From NCBI GenBank assembly GCA_964358175.1, contig CAYHOI010000040.1, forward strand, positions 1 to 16,182: 16,182 nt of DNA, written 5' to 3'. A model generated the notes under the pieces. That model searched no databases. It saw only the letters and a list, made by a program, of their open reading frames with translations, and had not been told where the DNA came from. Below are positions 7,556-13,566 of this stretch, piece after piece. The translations under genes were made by a program, and so were the position numbers. This DNA is from CAYHOI01 sp964358175. GTDB lineage: Bacteria > Margulisbacteria > Riflemargulisbacteria > GWF2-35-9. Position 1 is the first letter of the stretch. The number at the start of each line of letters is the position of its first letter.

Positions 7556-8661
7556 CGATCCACCTCTCCCATCACAAAATCGATCGAGGCCAAAAAGGCG
7601 ATAAAATCTTGCAAAAGCATGCCTGTGGCAATTTTTGGAATAATCCCAACATTGACGAATGAGGGTCCATGAATATGAAGCCGATACGGATTAGGGCTGC
7701 CATCGCTCACCAAATAAAACCCCAAAATACCCTTGGCACCCTCGATCTGATGATAGGTCTCCCCAGCAGAGGGCTTGACCACCCGTGGGACTTTTCCCAA
7801 TGAAGACCCTTCGGGAAGCTGATGGACCACCTGTTCAATGATTCGAACGCTTTGTTTGATTTCCAAAAGTCGAAGCACAAATCGATCATAACAATCGCCA
7901 GAGTATAATACGGGGATGTCAAATTCAAAACGATCATAGTAGCCGTAAGGAGCCTTTTTGCGAAGATCAAAGGGCACACCGCTTGCCCGCAGGTTTGGGC
8001 CGGTGAGGCCATACGCCAGAGCATCATCTTTCGAAATCACGCCAATGCCTCGGGTACGATCCCTGAAGATATGGTTATTCGTCAGCAACGTGTCGAAATC
8101 CTCCATTCGTTTTTCAAAGCTTGCCAGAAAAGACTTCAGTGCAGGCAAAAAGGTGTCGGGAATATCGTCTGAAACACCGCCGATTCTCGCATAGTTTGTC
8201 GTAAGGCGGCTTCCAAAAGTCATTTCAAACAAATCCAATATTTTTTCTCGATCGGCAAAAGCATACATCCAGCCTGTCACAGAATTGAGATCCAGCCCCA
8301 TACTGGCCACGCAAACCAAATGACTTGCAATTCTTTGTAGCTCACCAAACAATACCCGCAAATATTCTGCGCGATCAGAGACCTCAAACCCCATACGCTT
8401 CTCTACGGTCTGCACATACCCGATATTATTGAGAATCCCTGCACAATAATCCAATCGATCCGTATAGGGAATAACTTGCTGATAGGTGCGGCTCTCGGCC
8501 AGCTTTTCGATTCCCCGATGCAGATACCCAATCACATTTTCTGCTTGAACAATCGTCTCGCCATCCAGGGTTAGCACAGCCCGATACACCCCGTGAGTAC
8601 TGGGATGCTGAGGACCCATATTCAGTTTAAACGCCTGGGTACATAAAGTATCGATCTGCAC
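7552..8661 (-). CDS. nuoD: NADH-quinone oxidoreductase subunit D (49-kDa type)
   Basis: This peripheral-arm subunit is homologous to the large subunit of NiFe hydrogenases and forms the quinone pocket with NuoB. It has 369 residues, slightly shorter than the usual 380-400 or more. The N-terminal signature GPQHPSTHG (16-24), which holds a quinone-contacting histidine, is intact. The C-terminal signature ends in IAFLASIDFVMGEVDR. The start is GTG at 8661 and abuts the nuoC stop (TAA at 8662-8664), so coupled translation is likely. nuoD is separate from nuoC here, unlike the fused nuoCD of E. coli. Confidence 0.97.
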   Translation of the reverse strand: MQIDTLCTQAFKLNMGPQHPSTHGVYRAVLTLDGETIVQAENVIGYLHRGIEKLAESRTYQQVIPYTDRLDYCAGILNNIGYVQTVEKRMGFEVSDRAEYLRVLFGELQRIASHLVCVASMGLDLNSVTGWMYAFADREKILDLFEMTFGSRLTTNYARIGGVSDDIPDTFLPALKSFLASFEKRMEDFDTLLTNNHIFRDRTRGIGVISKDDALAYGLTGPNLRASGVPFDLRKKAPYGYYDRFEFDIPVLYSGDCYDRFVLRLLEIKQSVRIIEQVVHQLPEGSSLGKVPRVVKPSAGETYHQIEGAKGILGFYLVSDGSPNPYRLHIHGPSFVNVGIIPKIATGMLLQDFIAFLASIDFVMGEVDR

Positions 8662-9135
8662 TTATACTCTCCCCATCAACAACACCTCGCGAGATTGGCG
8701 GTCTACTTGGGGAAGCGTGAGGGTTTTTCGAAGAGGAAACCCCTCGAAATCATCTGTGTTTAGGATACGCTTCAAGTTCGGATGTCCCTCAAACTGAATA
8801 CCAAACATATCATAGACTTCCCGTTCCTGGACATTGGCTGCCGGCCACAGCGTGACAATCGATGGCACCGAGGGAACAGCTTTGCCGAGGTGCACTTTCA
8901 CCGTTACAAGCGACGCATCCTCAAGTGACATCAGACAATAGACCATCTCAAATCGGTCTGTATAGTCAACAGCGGTTAAAGCCGACAGGAACGCAAACCC
9001 AAACTGCTCCTTCAACTGACGAAGAATGGCAACCAGCTGGCGAGAAGAGATCAAGAGTTCCATTTGACTTTCGGAGAGGCTCAGTCCTTCAGCGAACTTC
9101 TCACGAAGTTTCTCATATAACTCAGAAATATTCAT
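8662..9135 (-). CDS. nuoC: NADH-quinone oxidoreductase subunit C (30-kDa type)
   Basis: This peripheral-arm subunit packs against NuoD. The start is set at ATG 9135, which overlaps the nuoB stop by 4 nt and has AGAGG upstream. A longer frame exists but would lie within nuoB. The product is 157 residues, starting MNISELYEKLREKF. The family signature is clear from residue 102: VQEREVYDMFGIQFEGHPNL, then KRIL and, at 131-136, EGFPLR. The mature length fits unfused NuoC proteins. Confidence 0.95.
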   Translation of the reverse strand: MNISELYEKLREKFAEGLSLSESQMELLISSRQLVAILRQLKEQFGFAFLSALTAVDYTDRFEMVYCLMSLEDASLVTVKVHLGKAVPSVPSIVTLWPAANVQEREVYDMFGIQFEGHPNLKRILNTDDFEGFPLRKTLTLPQVDRQSREVLLMGRV

Positions 9136-9635
9136 ACGCGTGAACCTCTTGATTTTCGAGGGCTTTGGAGCATTCTCTTTATTTGAAGTAGCCCCTCCAG
9201 CAAAGCTTCTGGCCTGGGAGGACATCCAGGAATATGGATATCCACGGGGATAATCTTGTCCACACCCTTCAGCACACTGTAGGAATCCACAAAAGGTCCA
9301 CCGCTCATCGCACAGCTTCCCATCGCAATCACGTATTTGGGACAGGGCATCTGGTCGTACAACCGCTTCACAATGGGAGCCATCTTGTGGGTTACGGTAC
9401 CTGCAATAATCATGAGGTCTGCCTGACGCGGTGAAGGGCGAAAAGCTTCATAGCCGAAACGGGCTATATCATAACGCGCGCCACCCGTGGCCATCATTTC
9501 AAGCGCACAACAGGCCAGACCGAACGTCACCGGCCAAATCGAATAAGATCGGCAATAATCTAGCAGACGTTCCACCGAAGTGATCAGGATATTGTCCTGA
9601 ACAAGCTCCTCCATCCCTGCACGATCTAGCTCCAT
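9132..9635 (-). CDS. nuoB: NADH-quinone oxidoreductase subunit B (PSST, cluster N2)
   Basis: This peripheral-arm subunit binds cluster N2, the direct electron donor to quinone. All four ligands are seen: adjacent Cys42-Cys43 in GLACCALEMM, Cys108 in MGSCAMSGG and Cys138 in PGCPPRPEA. The start is ATG 9635, because AAGGAG lies 7 nt upstream. This gives 167 residues and a 10-nt overlap with the end of nuoA. A frame open 7 codons further upstream lacks a better signal. The 3' end overlaps nuoC by 4 nt. Confidence 0.96.
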   Translation of the reverse strand: MELDRAGMEELVQDNILITSVERLLDYCRSYSIWPVTFGLACCALEMMATGGARYDIARFGYEAFRPSPRQADLMIIAGTVTHKMAPIVKRLYDQMPCPKYVIAMGSCAMSGGPFVDSYSVLKGVDKIIPVDIHIPGCPPRPEALLEGLLQIKRMLQSPRKSRGSRV

Positions 9636-9985
9636 TCGAGAGCTCCTTCTTGCCACACGTACCAGAGTCCGATCGCAAGAATCGCCACAAAGACGATCAT
9701 TTCTACAAAAGCAAAAAGCCCCATATATCGAAACGCCACTGCCCAGGGGAAAAGAAAGATTGTTTCCACGTCAAACGCCACAAACACCAATGCATAGAGG
9801 AAATATTGAATCTTAAACTGCACCCAGGTGGTTCCCTGAGTCTCCACCCCGCACTCATACGTGGATTCTTTACGAGCCGAGCGTTTGTGAGGACGAACCA
9901 TCCAGCTCATCAGAAGACTGATCAGGGCAAAGGCTACGCCGCCGAGCAAAAAAAAACCGATTAATCCGTAGTCGCTTGTCATCAT
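9626..9985 (-). CDS. nuoA: NADH-quinone oxidoreductase subunit A
   Basis: This is the first gene of the operon and encodes a three-helix subunit at the junction of the two arms of complex I. From ATG 9985 it has 119 residues. TM1 is at about 6-29, the conserved loop at KESTYECGVET (39-49, Cys45), and the acidic helix at FVAFDVETIFLFPW (68-81). The frame stays open to a GTG at 10054, which would add 23 residues including KQNRKPILVEFTQDV. That extension is polar, is unusual for NuoA and lies largely inside a palindromic repeat (10022-10101). Neither start has a good Shine-Dalgarno; AGGA is 16 nt before ATG 9985. The shorter form fits the family better, but the true start is open. Confidence 0.93.
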   Translation of the reverse strand: MMTSDYGLIGFFLLGGVAFALISLLMSWMVRPHKRSARKESTYECGVETQGTTWVQFKIQYFLYALVFVAFDVETIFLFPWAVAFRYMGLFAFVEMIVFVAILAIGLWYVWQEGALEWS

Positions 9986-10021
9986 TTTCTTTTTGGTTAC
10001 ATCCTGGGTAAACTCTACTAA

Positions 10022-10101
10022 AATTGGTTTACGGTTTTGCTTCGTCTCGCTCACTTAGTAGGACTAAGCTTCGCTCATCTCAGCTTCACCGTAAACCAAT
10101 T
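10022..10101. repeat. 80-bp palindromic repeat (copy 1) at the nuoA 5' end
   Basis: AATTGGTTTACGGT (10022-10035) and ACCGTAAACCAATT (10088-10101) form a perfect 14-bp inverted repeat. Nested inside is CTTAGT-AGG-ACTAAG (10054-10068), a 6-bp stem with a 3-nt loop. The flank TTCGTGACGAGTATAC resembles the flank of copy 2 (TTCGGTCGAAGTATAT), so this looks like a small dispersed palindromic element. It covers the upstream GTG of the nuoA frame and would be in the nuo leader RNA. Confidence 0.7.
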
Positions 10102-10116
10102 CGTGACGAGTATACT

Positions 10117-10174
10117 GACCCCCTGTAAAATAATATTATTTTCCCATTTTGGCAATGGGAGATTCATGGGGGTC
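10117..10174. repeat. Three-hairpin structured element
   Basis: GACCCCC (10117-10123) pairs perfectly with GGGGGTC (10168-10174). Enclosed are a 16-bp perfect palindrome AAAATAATATTATTTT (10127-10142) and, directly after it, the hairpin CCCATT-ttggc-AATGGG (10143-10159). The layout, an outer stem with two inner hairpins, can fold as a three-way junction on either strand. On the minus strand it lies just upstream of the nuoA leader, so it may also contain or mask promoter sequences. I do not recognise it as a known RNA family. Confidence 0.55.
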
Positions 10175-10260
10175 CAAGAAATTCTACTCTCATTAGATGC
10201 ATTCGCTTGGATTTTCGTCGTTTTTGTCTTCTTCCATTCAGATCGCATAAAATGTGATGA

Positions 10261-10355
10261 TATACTAAGACTTAATTGATTTTCGGATCAATTTTCCTTG
10301 TAGTGAGCGGTTCGACTCGCTCACCGTGACACCTGTCGAACTAGTCTTAGTTATA
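10261..10355. repeat. Nested palindrome with two inner hairpins
   Basis: ACTAAGACT (10264-10272) and AGTCTTAGT (10343-10351) form a 9-bp inverted repeat. Inside are AATTGAT-tttcgg-ATCAATT (10274-10293, with a UUCG-type loop, followed by TTCC) and GTGAGCG-gttcgact-CGCTCAC (10303-10324). GTTCGAC (10310-10316) can alternatively pair with GTCGAAC (10335-10341). The ACTAAG/CTTAGT core is shared with copy 1, which suggests related elements. No coding potential is seen. Confidence 0.5.
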
Positions 10356-10383
10356 CTGAGCGGTCACTGAGCTTGTCGAAGTG
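10356..10383. repeat. Short TGAGC/TTCGAC-type dispersed repeat
   Basis: The stretch contains CTGAGCGGTCACTGAGC followed by TTGTCGAAGTG. Its reverse complement is a CTTCGACAAGCTCAGTG-type sequence, a kind of short intergenic repeat that I recall from many unrelated bacterial genomes. CACT and AGTG at its ends can pair. GTCGAAGT (10375-10382) occurs again at 10450-10457, flanking copy 2. Recognition is from memory and cannot be checked here. Confidence 0.4.
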
Positions 10384-10385
10384 CT

Positions 10386-10446
10386 ATTGGTTTTCAGGTT
10401 TTGGAAAAACCGCCATCGCAAGATCTAGCGAAGCGTCAAAACCAAT
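10386..10446. repeat. Palindromic repeat, copy 2 (diverged)
   Basis: ATTGGTTTT (10386-10394) and AAAACCAAT (10438-10446) form a 9-bp inverted repeat. An inner hairpin, GGTTTT-gga-AAAACC, spans 10397-10411. Arms and right flank resemble copy 1: ACCAATTCG is followed by a GTATA-containing flank in both. The 8-bp direct repeat GTCGAAGT flanks this copy (10375-10382 and 10450-10457), although one of the two lies within the neighbouring repeat. It is probably an eroded relative of copy 1. Confidence 0.5.
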
Positions 10447-10493
10447 TCGGTCGAAGTATATCTTCTTTTGCTATTTGTGCTATTCTTTCCCAT
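10425..10493 (-). CDS. Possible 22-residue small ORF with strong Shine-Dalgarno
   Basis: ATG at 10493 is preceded 8 nt upstream by GGAAGGAG, one of the better ribosome sites in the window. The frame encodes 22 residues (MGKNSTNSKRRYTSTELVLT, then LR) and stops at 10425. The 3' half lies inside repeat copy 2, so either the repeat has cut short a former gene or the ORF is accidental. The peptide is basic and has no recognisable feature. It lies downstream of panB on the same strand (185 nt) and upstream of the nuo operon. Low confidence as a real gene. Confidence 0.2.
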   Translation of the reverse strand: MGKNSTNSKRRYTSTELVLTLR

Positions 10494-10677
10494 AGAAACG
10501 ACTCCTTCCGTATTGTGATTTACCAAATACACTATACAGGGAGGACAAAGGCTTTGCCAGGGAAGATACTCCGAATAATAACAAAGAACGTTCCTTCCAT
10601 TTTAACCTATTTTGGCACCCCCCCATCCAAAGACGCCAAGACATACTTGCCAGATAGGAAGAGCCAACAGTAGGCAC
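10494..10677 (-). other. Spacer downstream of panB without a supportable gene
   Basis: I see no convincing gene here. A 65-codon frame starts with GTG directly after the panB stop. It has no Shine-Dalgarno of its own, and its composition (clusters of Trp, Ser and Arg) looks non-coding. A run of seven C (10618-10624) and the dyad GAACGTTC (10586-10593) are present. No stem followed by a T-run was found to end the panB operon, so termination may be Rho-dependent or lie in the palindromes further on. Confidence 0.4.
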
Positions 10678-11469
10678 TCAGTAGCTTTGGTCCTCCGAAG
10701 GAAACTGTACTGTTTCAACGTCTTTCTTAAACCGCTTAATGGATCGCCGTATCACGGTGTCCAGCGCAGCGTAACGTTTCACAAATCGGGGTTTAAAGGC
10801 GGTGTATAATCCGAGCATGTCATGTGTCACTAAAATTTGTCCATCCGTGTGCTGCCCTGCTCCGATCCCAATCGTAGGAATCTTTAGCTTTTCGGTAATT
10901 TTTTTTGCCAAAGTTTGTGGAACCAATTCAAGCACAAGCGCCGACACGCCTATGGATTCCAGGAGTAAGGCGTCCTCTATCATCTTCGCGGCCTCTTCCT
11001 TTTCCTTGCCCTGAATCAGGTTGCCTCCGAGACGATTCACTTGTTGAGGGGTAAAGCCCAAATGACCTATCACAAGGATCCCTGCCTCCAGCATCCTGCG
11101 GATTGATTCCAACACTGAGGGGCTCGCTCCCTCCACTTTCACCCCCTGTGCACCTGCTTGAATCAGATCAATGGCATTCTGAAGCGACTCACTGGGATTT
11201 CCGTGATAGCTTCCGAAAGGCATATCTGAGATCAGGAGGGCATTCTTGACGCCCCGAGACACCGCATGGGTATGGCGGATCATATCCTCGAGGGTGACAT
11301 AACAGGTAGACGGGTATCCATACACCACCATTCCCAGCGAATCCCCCACCAGAATCAGATCCACTCCTGAATGGTCCAAAGCCTGAGCCGTTAAAAAGTC
11401 ATAGGCTGTCAAAGCAACAATCTTTTGAGATTTCTTCTTTTTTTCCTGCAAATCCCGAATAGTGATCAA
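10678..11469 (-). CDS. panB: 3-methyl-2-oxobutanoate hydroxymethyltransferase
   Basis: PanB transfers a hydroxymethyl group from 5,10-methylene-tetrahydrofolate to 2-oxoisovalerate, giving ketopantoate, the first step of pantothenate and CoA synthesis. It is cytosolic, normally a decamer, and needs Mg. The protein has 263 residues, the typical length, and a TIM-barrel pattern. Visible residues are the metal ligands Asp43 (VGDSLGM), Asp82 (ISDMPFGSY) and Glu113 (VKVEGA), and the catalytic Glu181 (LVLELVP); GIGAGQHTDGQ at 201-211 is also diagnostic. The start is TTG at 11469, which overlaps the cdaA stop by 4 nt (TTGA), with GGGGTGG just upstream. panC and panD are not in the window. It is the last gene of the cimA operon. 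Confidence 0.95.
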   Translation of the reverse strand: MITIRDLQEKKKKSQKIVALTAYDFLTAQALDHSGVDLILVGDSLGMVVYGYPSTCYVTLEDMIRHTHAVSRGVKNALLISDMPFGSYHGNPSESLQNAIDLIQAGAQGVKVEGASPSVLESIRRMLEAGILVIGHLGFTPQQVNRLGGNLIQGKEKEEAAKMIEDALLLESIGVSALVLELVPQTLAKKITEKLKIPTIGIGAGQHTDGQILVTHDMLGLYTAFKPRFVKRYAALDTVIRRSIKRFKKDVETVQFPSEDQSY

Positions 11470-12281
11470 GACTCCACCCCACTGGATCCAATTTGCAAGT
11501 AATCAAGCAAGTGCTCAAGTAGCTTTTTGCGATTGAGTTTGCGAAACAGGGTGCCCCCTTTGGCCAGGGAAATAATTCCTGTCTCCTCAGAGGTCACGAT
11601 CACAATCGCATCCGTATGCTCTGAAAGCCCAATCGCAGCTCGGTGTCTCGTCCCTAATGAGCGATCCCGCAATTTGGTTTGCGTTAATGGAAGCAAACAG
11701 CTCGCGGCAACGATTTTGGCACCACGGATCACCACAGCTCCATCATGAAGTGGATTATTCCCATAAAAAATACTCAGAAGCAACTCGCTGGAGACATCCG
11801 CATTCAATGCCACCCCCGTCTCCTTCACATTCTCGAGTGAATGTGCCCGCTCAATGACCAGCAATGATCCCACACGATTTTCCGAAAAATAGTCCACCAC
11901 CTTGACCAGCTCCTGAATGGATTGAACTGAGAAAAATTCATCAAGTCCTCTCTTCTTTACAAGATAGTGCATCAATTGAGTGCTTTGTCCCAGTTTTTCA
12001 AGAATCATTCGAAGCTCTGGCTGAAAAACGATAATAAAAACCAGAAGAATAATGGTAGCAATTTTCTTGAGAAGCCAGCTAATGGTCGTCAGATCAAAAA
12101 CCACACTGAGCAAGTAGATCAGTAGTACAACCAGAATACCTTGAACAAGATTCTTTGCACGATAGTTTTTGGTCCAAATAAGAAAATAGTAGATCACCAC
12201 CGCGATAATCGCGATATCCACCATGTCCTGCCAGCGCAAAAAGGTCAATCCATCGACAATCGCGTTAAATGCGGAGATCAT
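11466..12281 (-). CDS. cdaA: Membrane diadenylate cyclase (CdaA type, DAC domain)
   Basis: This enzyme makes the second messenger c-di-AMP from two ATP. It has 271 residues. Three N-terminal membrane helices are at about 20-37, 47-63 and 72-86, followed by a linker and a cytosolic DAC domain from about residue 105. The DAC motifs are complete: DGA (180-182, in PLHDGAVVI), GTRHRAA with RHR at 212-214, and SEETG (231-235). The order TM-DAC separates it from DisA (DNA-binding C-terminus) and CdaS. Its ATG lies 17 nt inside the end of lysA, with GGAGG about 11 nt upstream. The usual partners cdaR (YbbR) and glmM do not follow; panB does. c-di-AMP commonly controls potassium/osmolyte uptake and envelope balance. 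Here the cyclase would be co-expressed with amino acid and CoA precursor genes. Confidence 0.94.
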   Translation of the reverse strand: MISAFNAIVDGLTFLRWQDMVDIAIIAVVIYYFLIWTKNYRAKNLVQGILVVLLIYLLSVVFDLTTISWLLKKIATIILLVFIIVFQPELRMILEKLGQSTQLMHYLVKKRGLDEFFSVQSIQELVKVVDYFSENRVGSLLVIERAHSLENVKETGVALNADVSSELLLSIFYGNNPLHDGAVVIRGAKIVAASCLLPLTQTKLRDRSLGTRHRAAIGLSEHTDAIVIVTSEETGIISLAKGGTLFRKLNRKKLLEHLLDYLQIGSSGVES

Positions 12282-13566
12282 TTCGGGTAATATCCTCCAG
12301 AGTCTCTCTTTTTAAAACCAGCTTGGCACTACCCTGCTCCACCATCACCATGGCAGGCTTGCGATAACGATTGTAATTGCTCGACATCGAGTAATTATAC
12401 GCTCCTGTGGCGTAGACAGCCAAGAGATCATTTGGACACGCCTGCTGCAAATGGACATGGCGAAGCAAAATATCACCGCTCTCACAAAATTTTCCCGCAA
12501 TCGTGTAGACATGATCACGAGGACTTTTCATCTTCGTCGCAATATCCGCATGATAAAGAGCCCCGTAGGTCATCGGGCGCGGATTATCCGCCATTCCACC
12601 ATCCACTGACAGATACGTCCGTATTCCAGGAATATGCTTAATACCCCCGATCGAATACAAAGTAATACCCGCATTTGCGACCAATGACCGACCCGGCTCC
12701 AACACCAGCTCCGGTTCAATCGGATAACCAATCTGGGCGAGATAAGATTTCATCTTACAGGCAATCGAAACAACAAAGTCTGCAATCGCAGGAGGATCAT
12801 CTTGCTGCGTGTACTGTATACCGACTCCCCCGCCAATACTCAGCTCCTCAAGCACAATCCCGTGCGAACGCAGGATATCCATCGACCGATCCAACAGTCT
12901 CTCAATAAGCACCTCAAAGGGATGAACATCAAATATTTGAGAACCAATATGCGCATGCAACCCGCGTAGATCAAGCTGTCGATTGGCAAGAATACGATCA
13001 ATCACTCTGGGTAAATCCTCTTTTAAAACCCCAAACTTCGTGTCCCGTTTTCCTGTTTGAATGAACTCATGGGTATGCGCGTCTATTTCAGGGATATATC
13101 GAATAAAGACTTTTACCTTCCCCGCTGTTTTCTGTTGAGACATGACCCGTTCAAGACGATCCAGCTCTTGTTCATTGTCCAAAACGAAGTAACCGACCCC
13201 CTTCTTCATCGCGAAAGCCAGCTCCTCTTGCGTTTTGTTGTTGCCATGGAAAAAAGCTTTCTGGGGATCCACGCCAGCGTTCAGCAGGGTAAACAGCTCT
13301 CCATCCGATACCACATCAAAATACAATCCCTCCGCGTCCAAAACCTGGTATAACGCAGTCAAGGATAACGCCTTGCTCGCATAAGCAATCCTCACATTCG
13401 GATATTCCTGAGAGAGTGCCATATACTCACGTGCCCGTGCTTTGATGGTCTCGATATCCAGAATATAGAGTGGTGTTCCGAATTCGTTTGCCAGATCTGC
13501 CACATCGCACCCTCCGACAACCAAATGCCCCTCGGGACTTACCGTGGTCGAAAGGGGCTCAATCAC
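12265..13566 (-). CDS. lysA: Diaminopimelate decarboxylase
   Basis: This PLP enzyme of fold type III decarboxylates meso-diaminopimelate to L-lysine. It has 433 residues, a normal length. The PLP lysine is Lys65 in AYASKAL. HAHIGSQ (204-210), the phosphate-binding GGG (245-247), EPGRS (290-294), CESGD (361-365, active-site Cys361 from the partner subunit) and GAYNYSMSSNYN (388-399) are all present. Those last two motifs and the Arg of EPGR favour LysA over ornithine/arginine decarboxylases of the same fold. The start is GTG at 13566 and overlaps the cimA stop by 4 nt (GTGA). The 3' end contains the cdaA start. Substrate specificity is inferred from motifs, but the fit is good. Confidence 0.94.
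   Translation of the reverse strand: MIEPLSTTVSPEGHLVVGGCDVADLANEFGTPLYILDIETIKARAREYMALSQEYPNVRIAYASKALSLTALYQVLDAEGLYFDVVSDGELFTLLNAGVDPQKAFFHGNNKTQEELAFAMKKGVGYFVLDNEQELDRLERVMSQQKTAGKVKVFIRYIPEIDAHTHEFIQTGKRDTKFGVLKEDLPRVIDRILANRQLDLRGLHAHIGSQIFDVHPFEVLIERLLDRSMDILRSHGIVLEELSIGGGVGIQYTQQDDPPAIADFVVSIACKMKSYLAQIGYPIEPELVLEPGRSLVANAGITLYSIGGIKHIPGIRTYLSVDGGMADNPRPMTYGALYHADIATKMKSPRDHVYTIAGKFCESGDILLRHVHLQQACPNDLLAVYATGAYNYSMSSNYNRYRKPAMVMVEQGSAKLVLKRETLEDITRNDLRI

Noticed and set aside
668..10054. Many 60-140 codon frames antisense to or out of frame with the nuo genes
   Set aside because: Each overlaps a firmly identified nuo gene, has no ribosome site and has shadow-like composition.
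10110..10152. Promoter for nuo (TATACT at 10110-10115, or TTGCCA with TATTTT further upstream)
   Set aside because: The -10 candidates lack a good -35 at 17 nt or match poorly, and they lie within palindromic sequence where such words arise easily.
10037..10279. Plus-strand 80-codon frame with a hydrophobic stretch
   Set aside because: It runs through palindrome copy 1 and the three-hairpin element, has no Shine-Dalgarno, and its hydrophobic residues come from T-rich repeat sequence.
10401..10673. Plus-strand 90-codon frame
   Set aside because: It begins inside repeat copy 2, has no ribosome site, and its composition shows no domain or codon pattern like its neighbours.
10480..10677. Minus-strand 65-codon frame directly after panB
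   Set aside because: It has a GTG start with no Shine-Dalgarno, low-complexity Trp/Ser/Arg-rich content, crosses a G7 run, and has no recognisable family.
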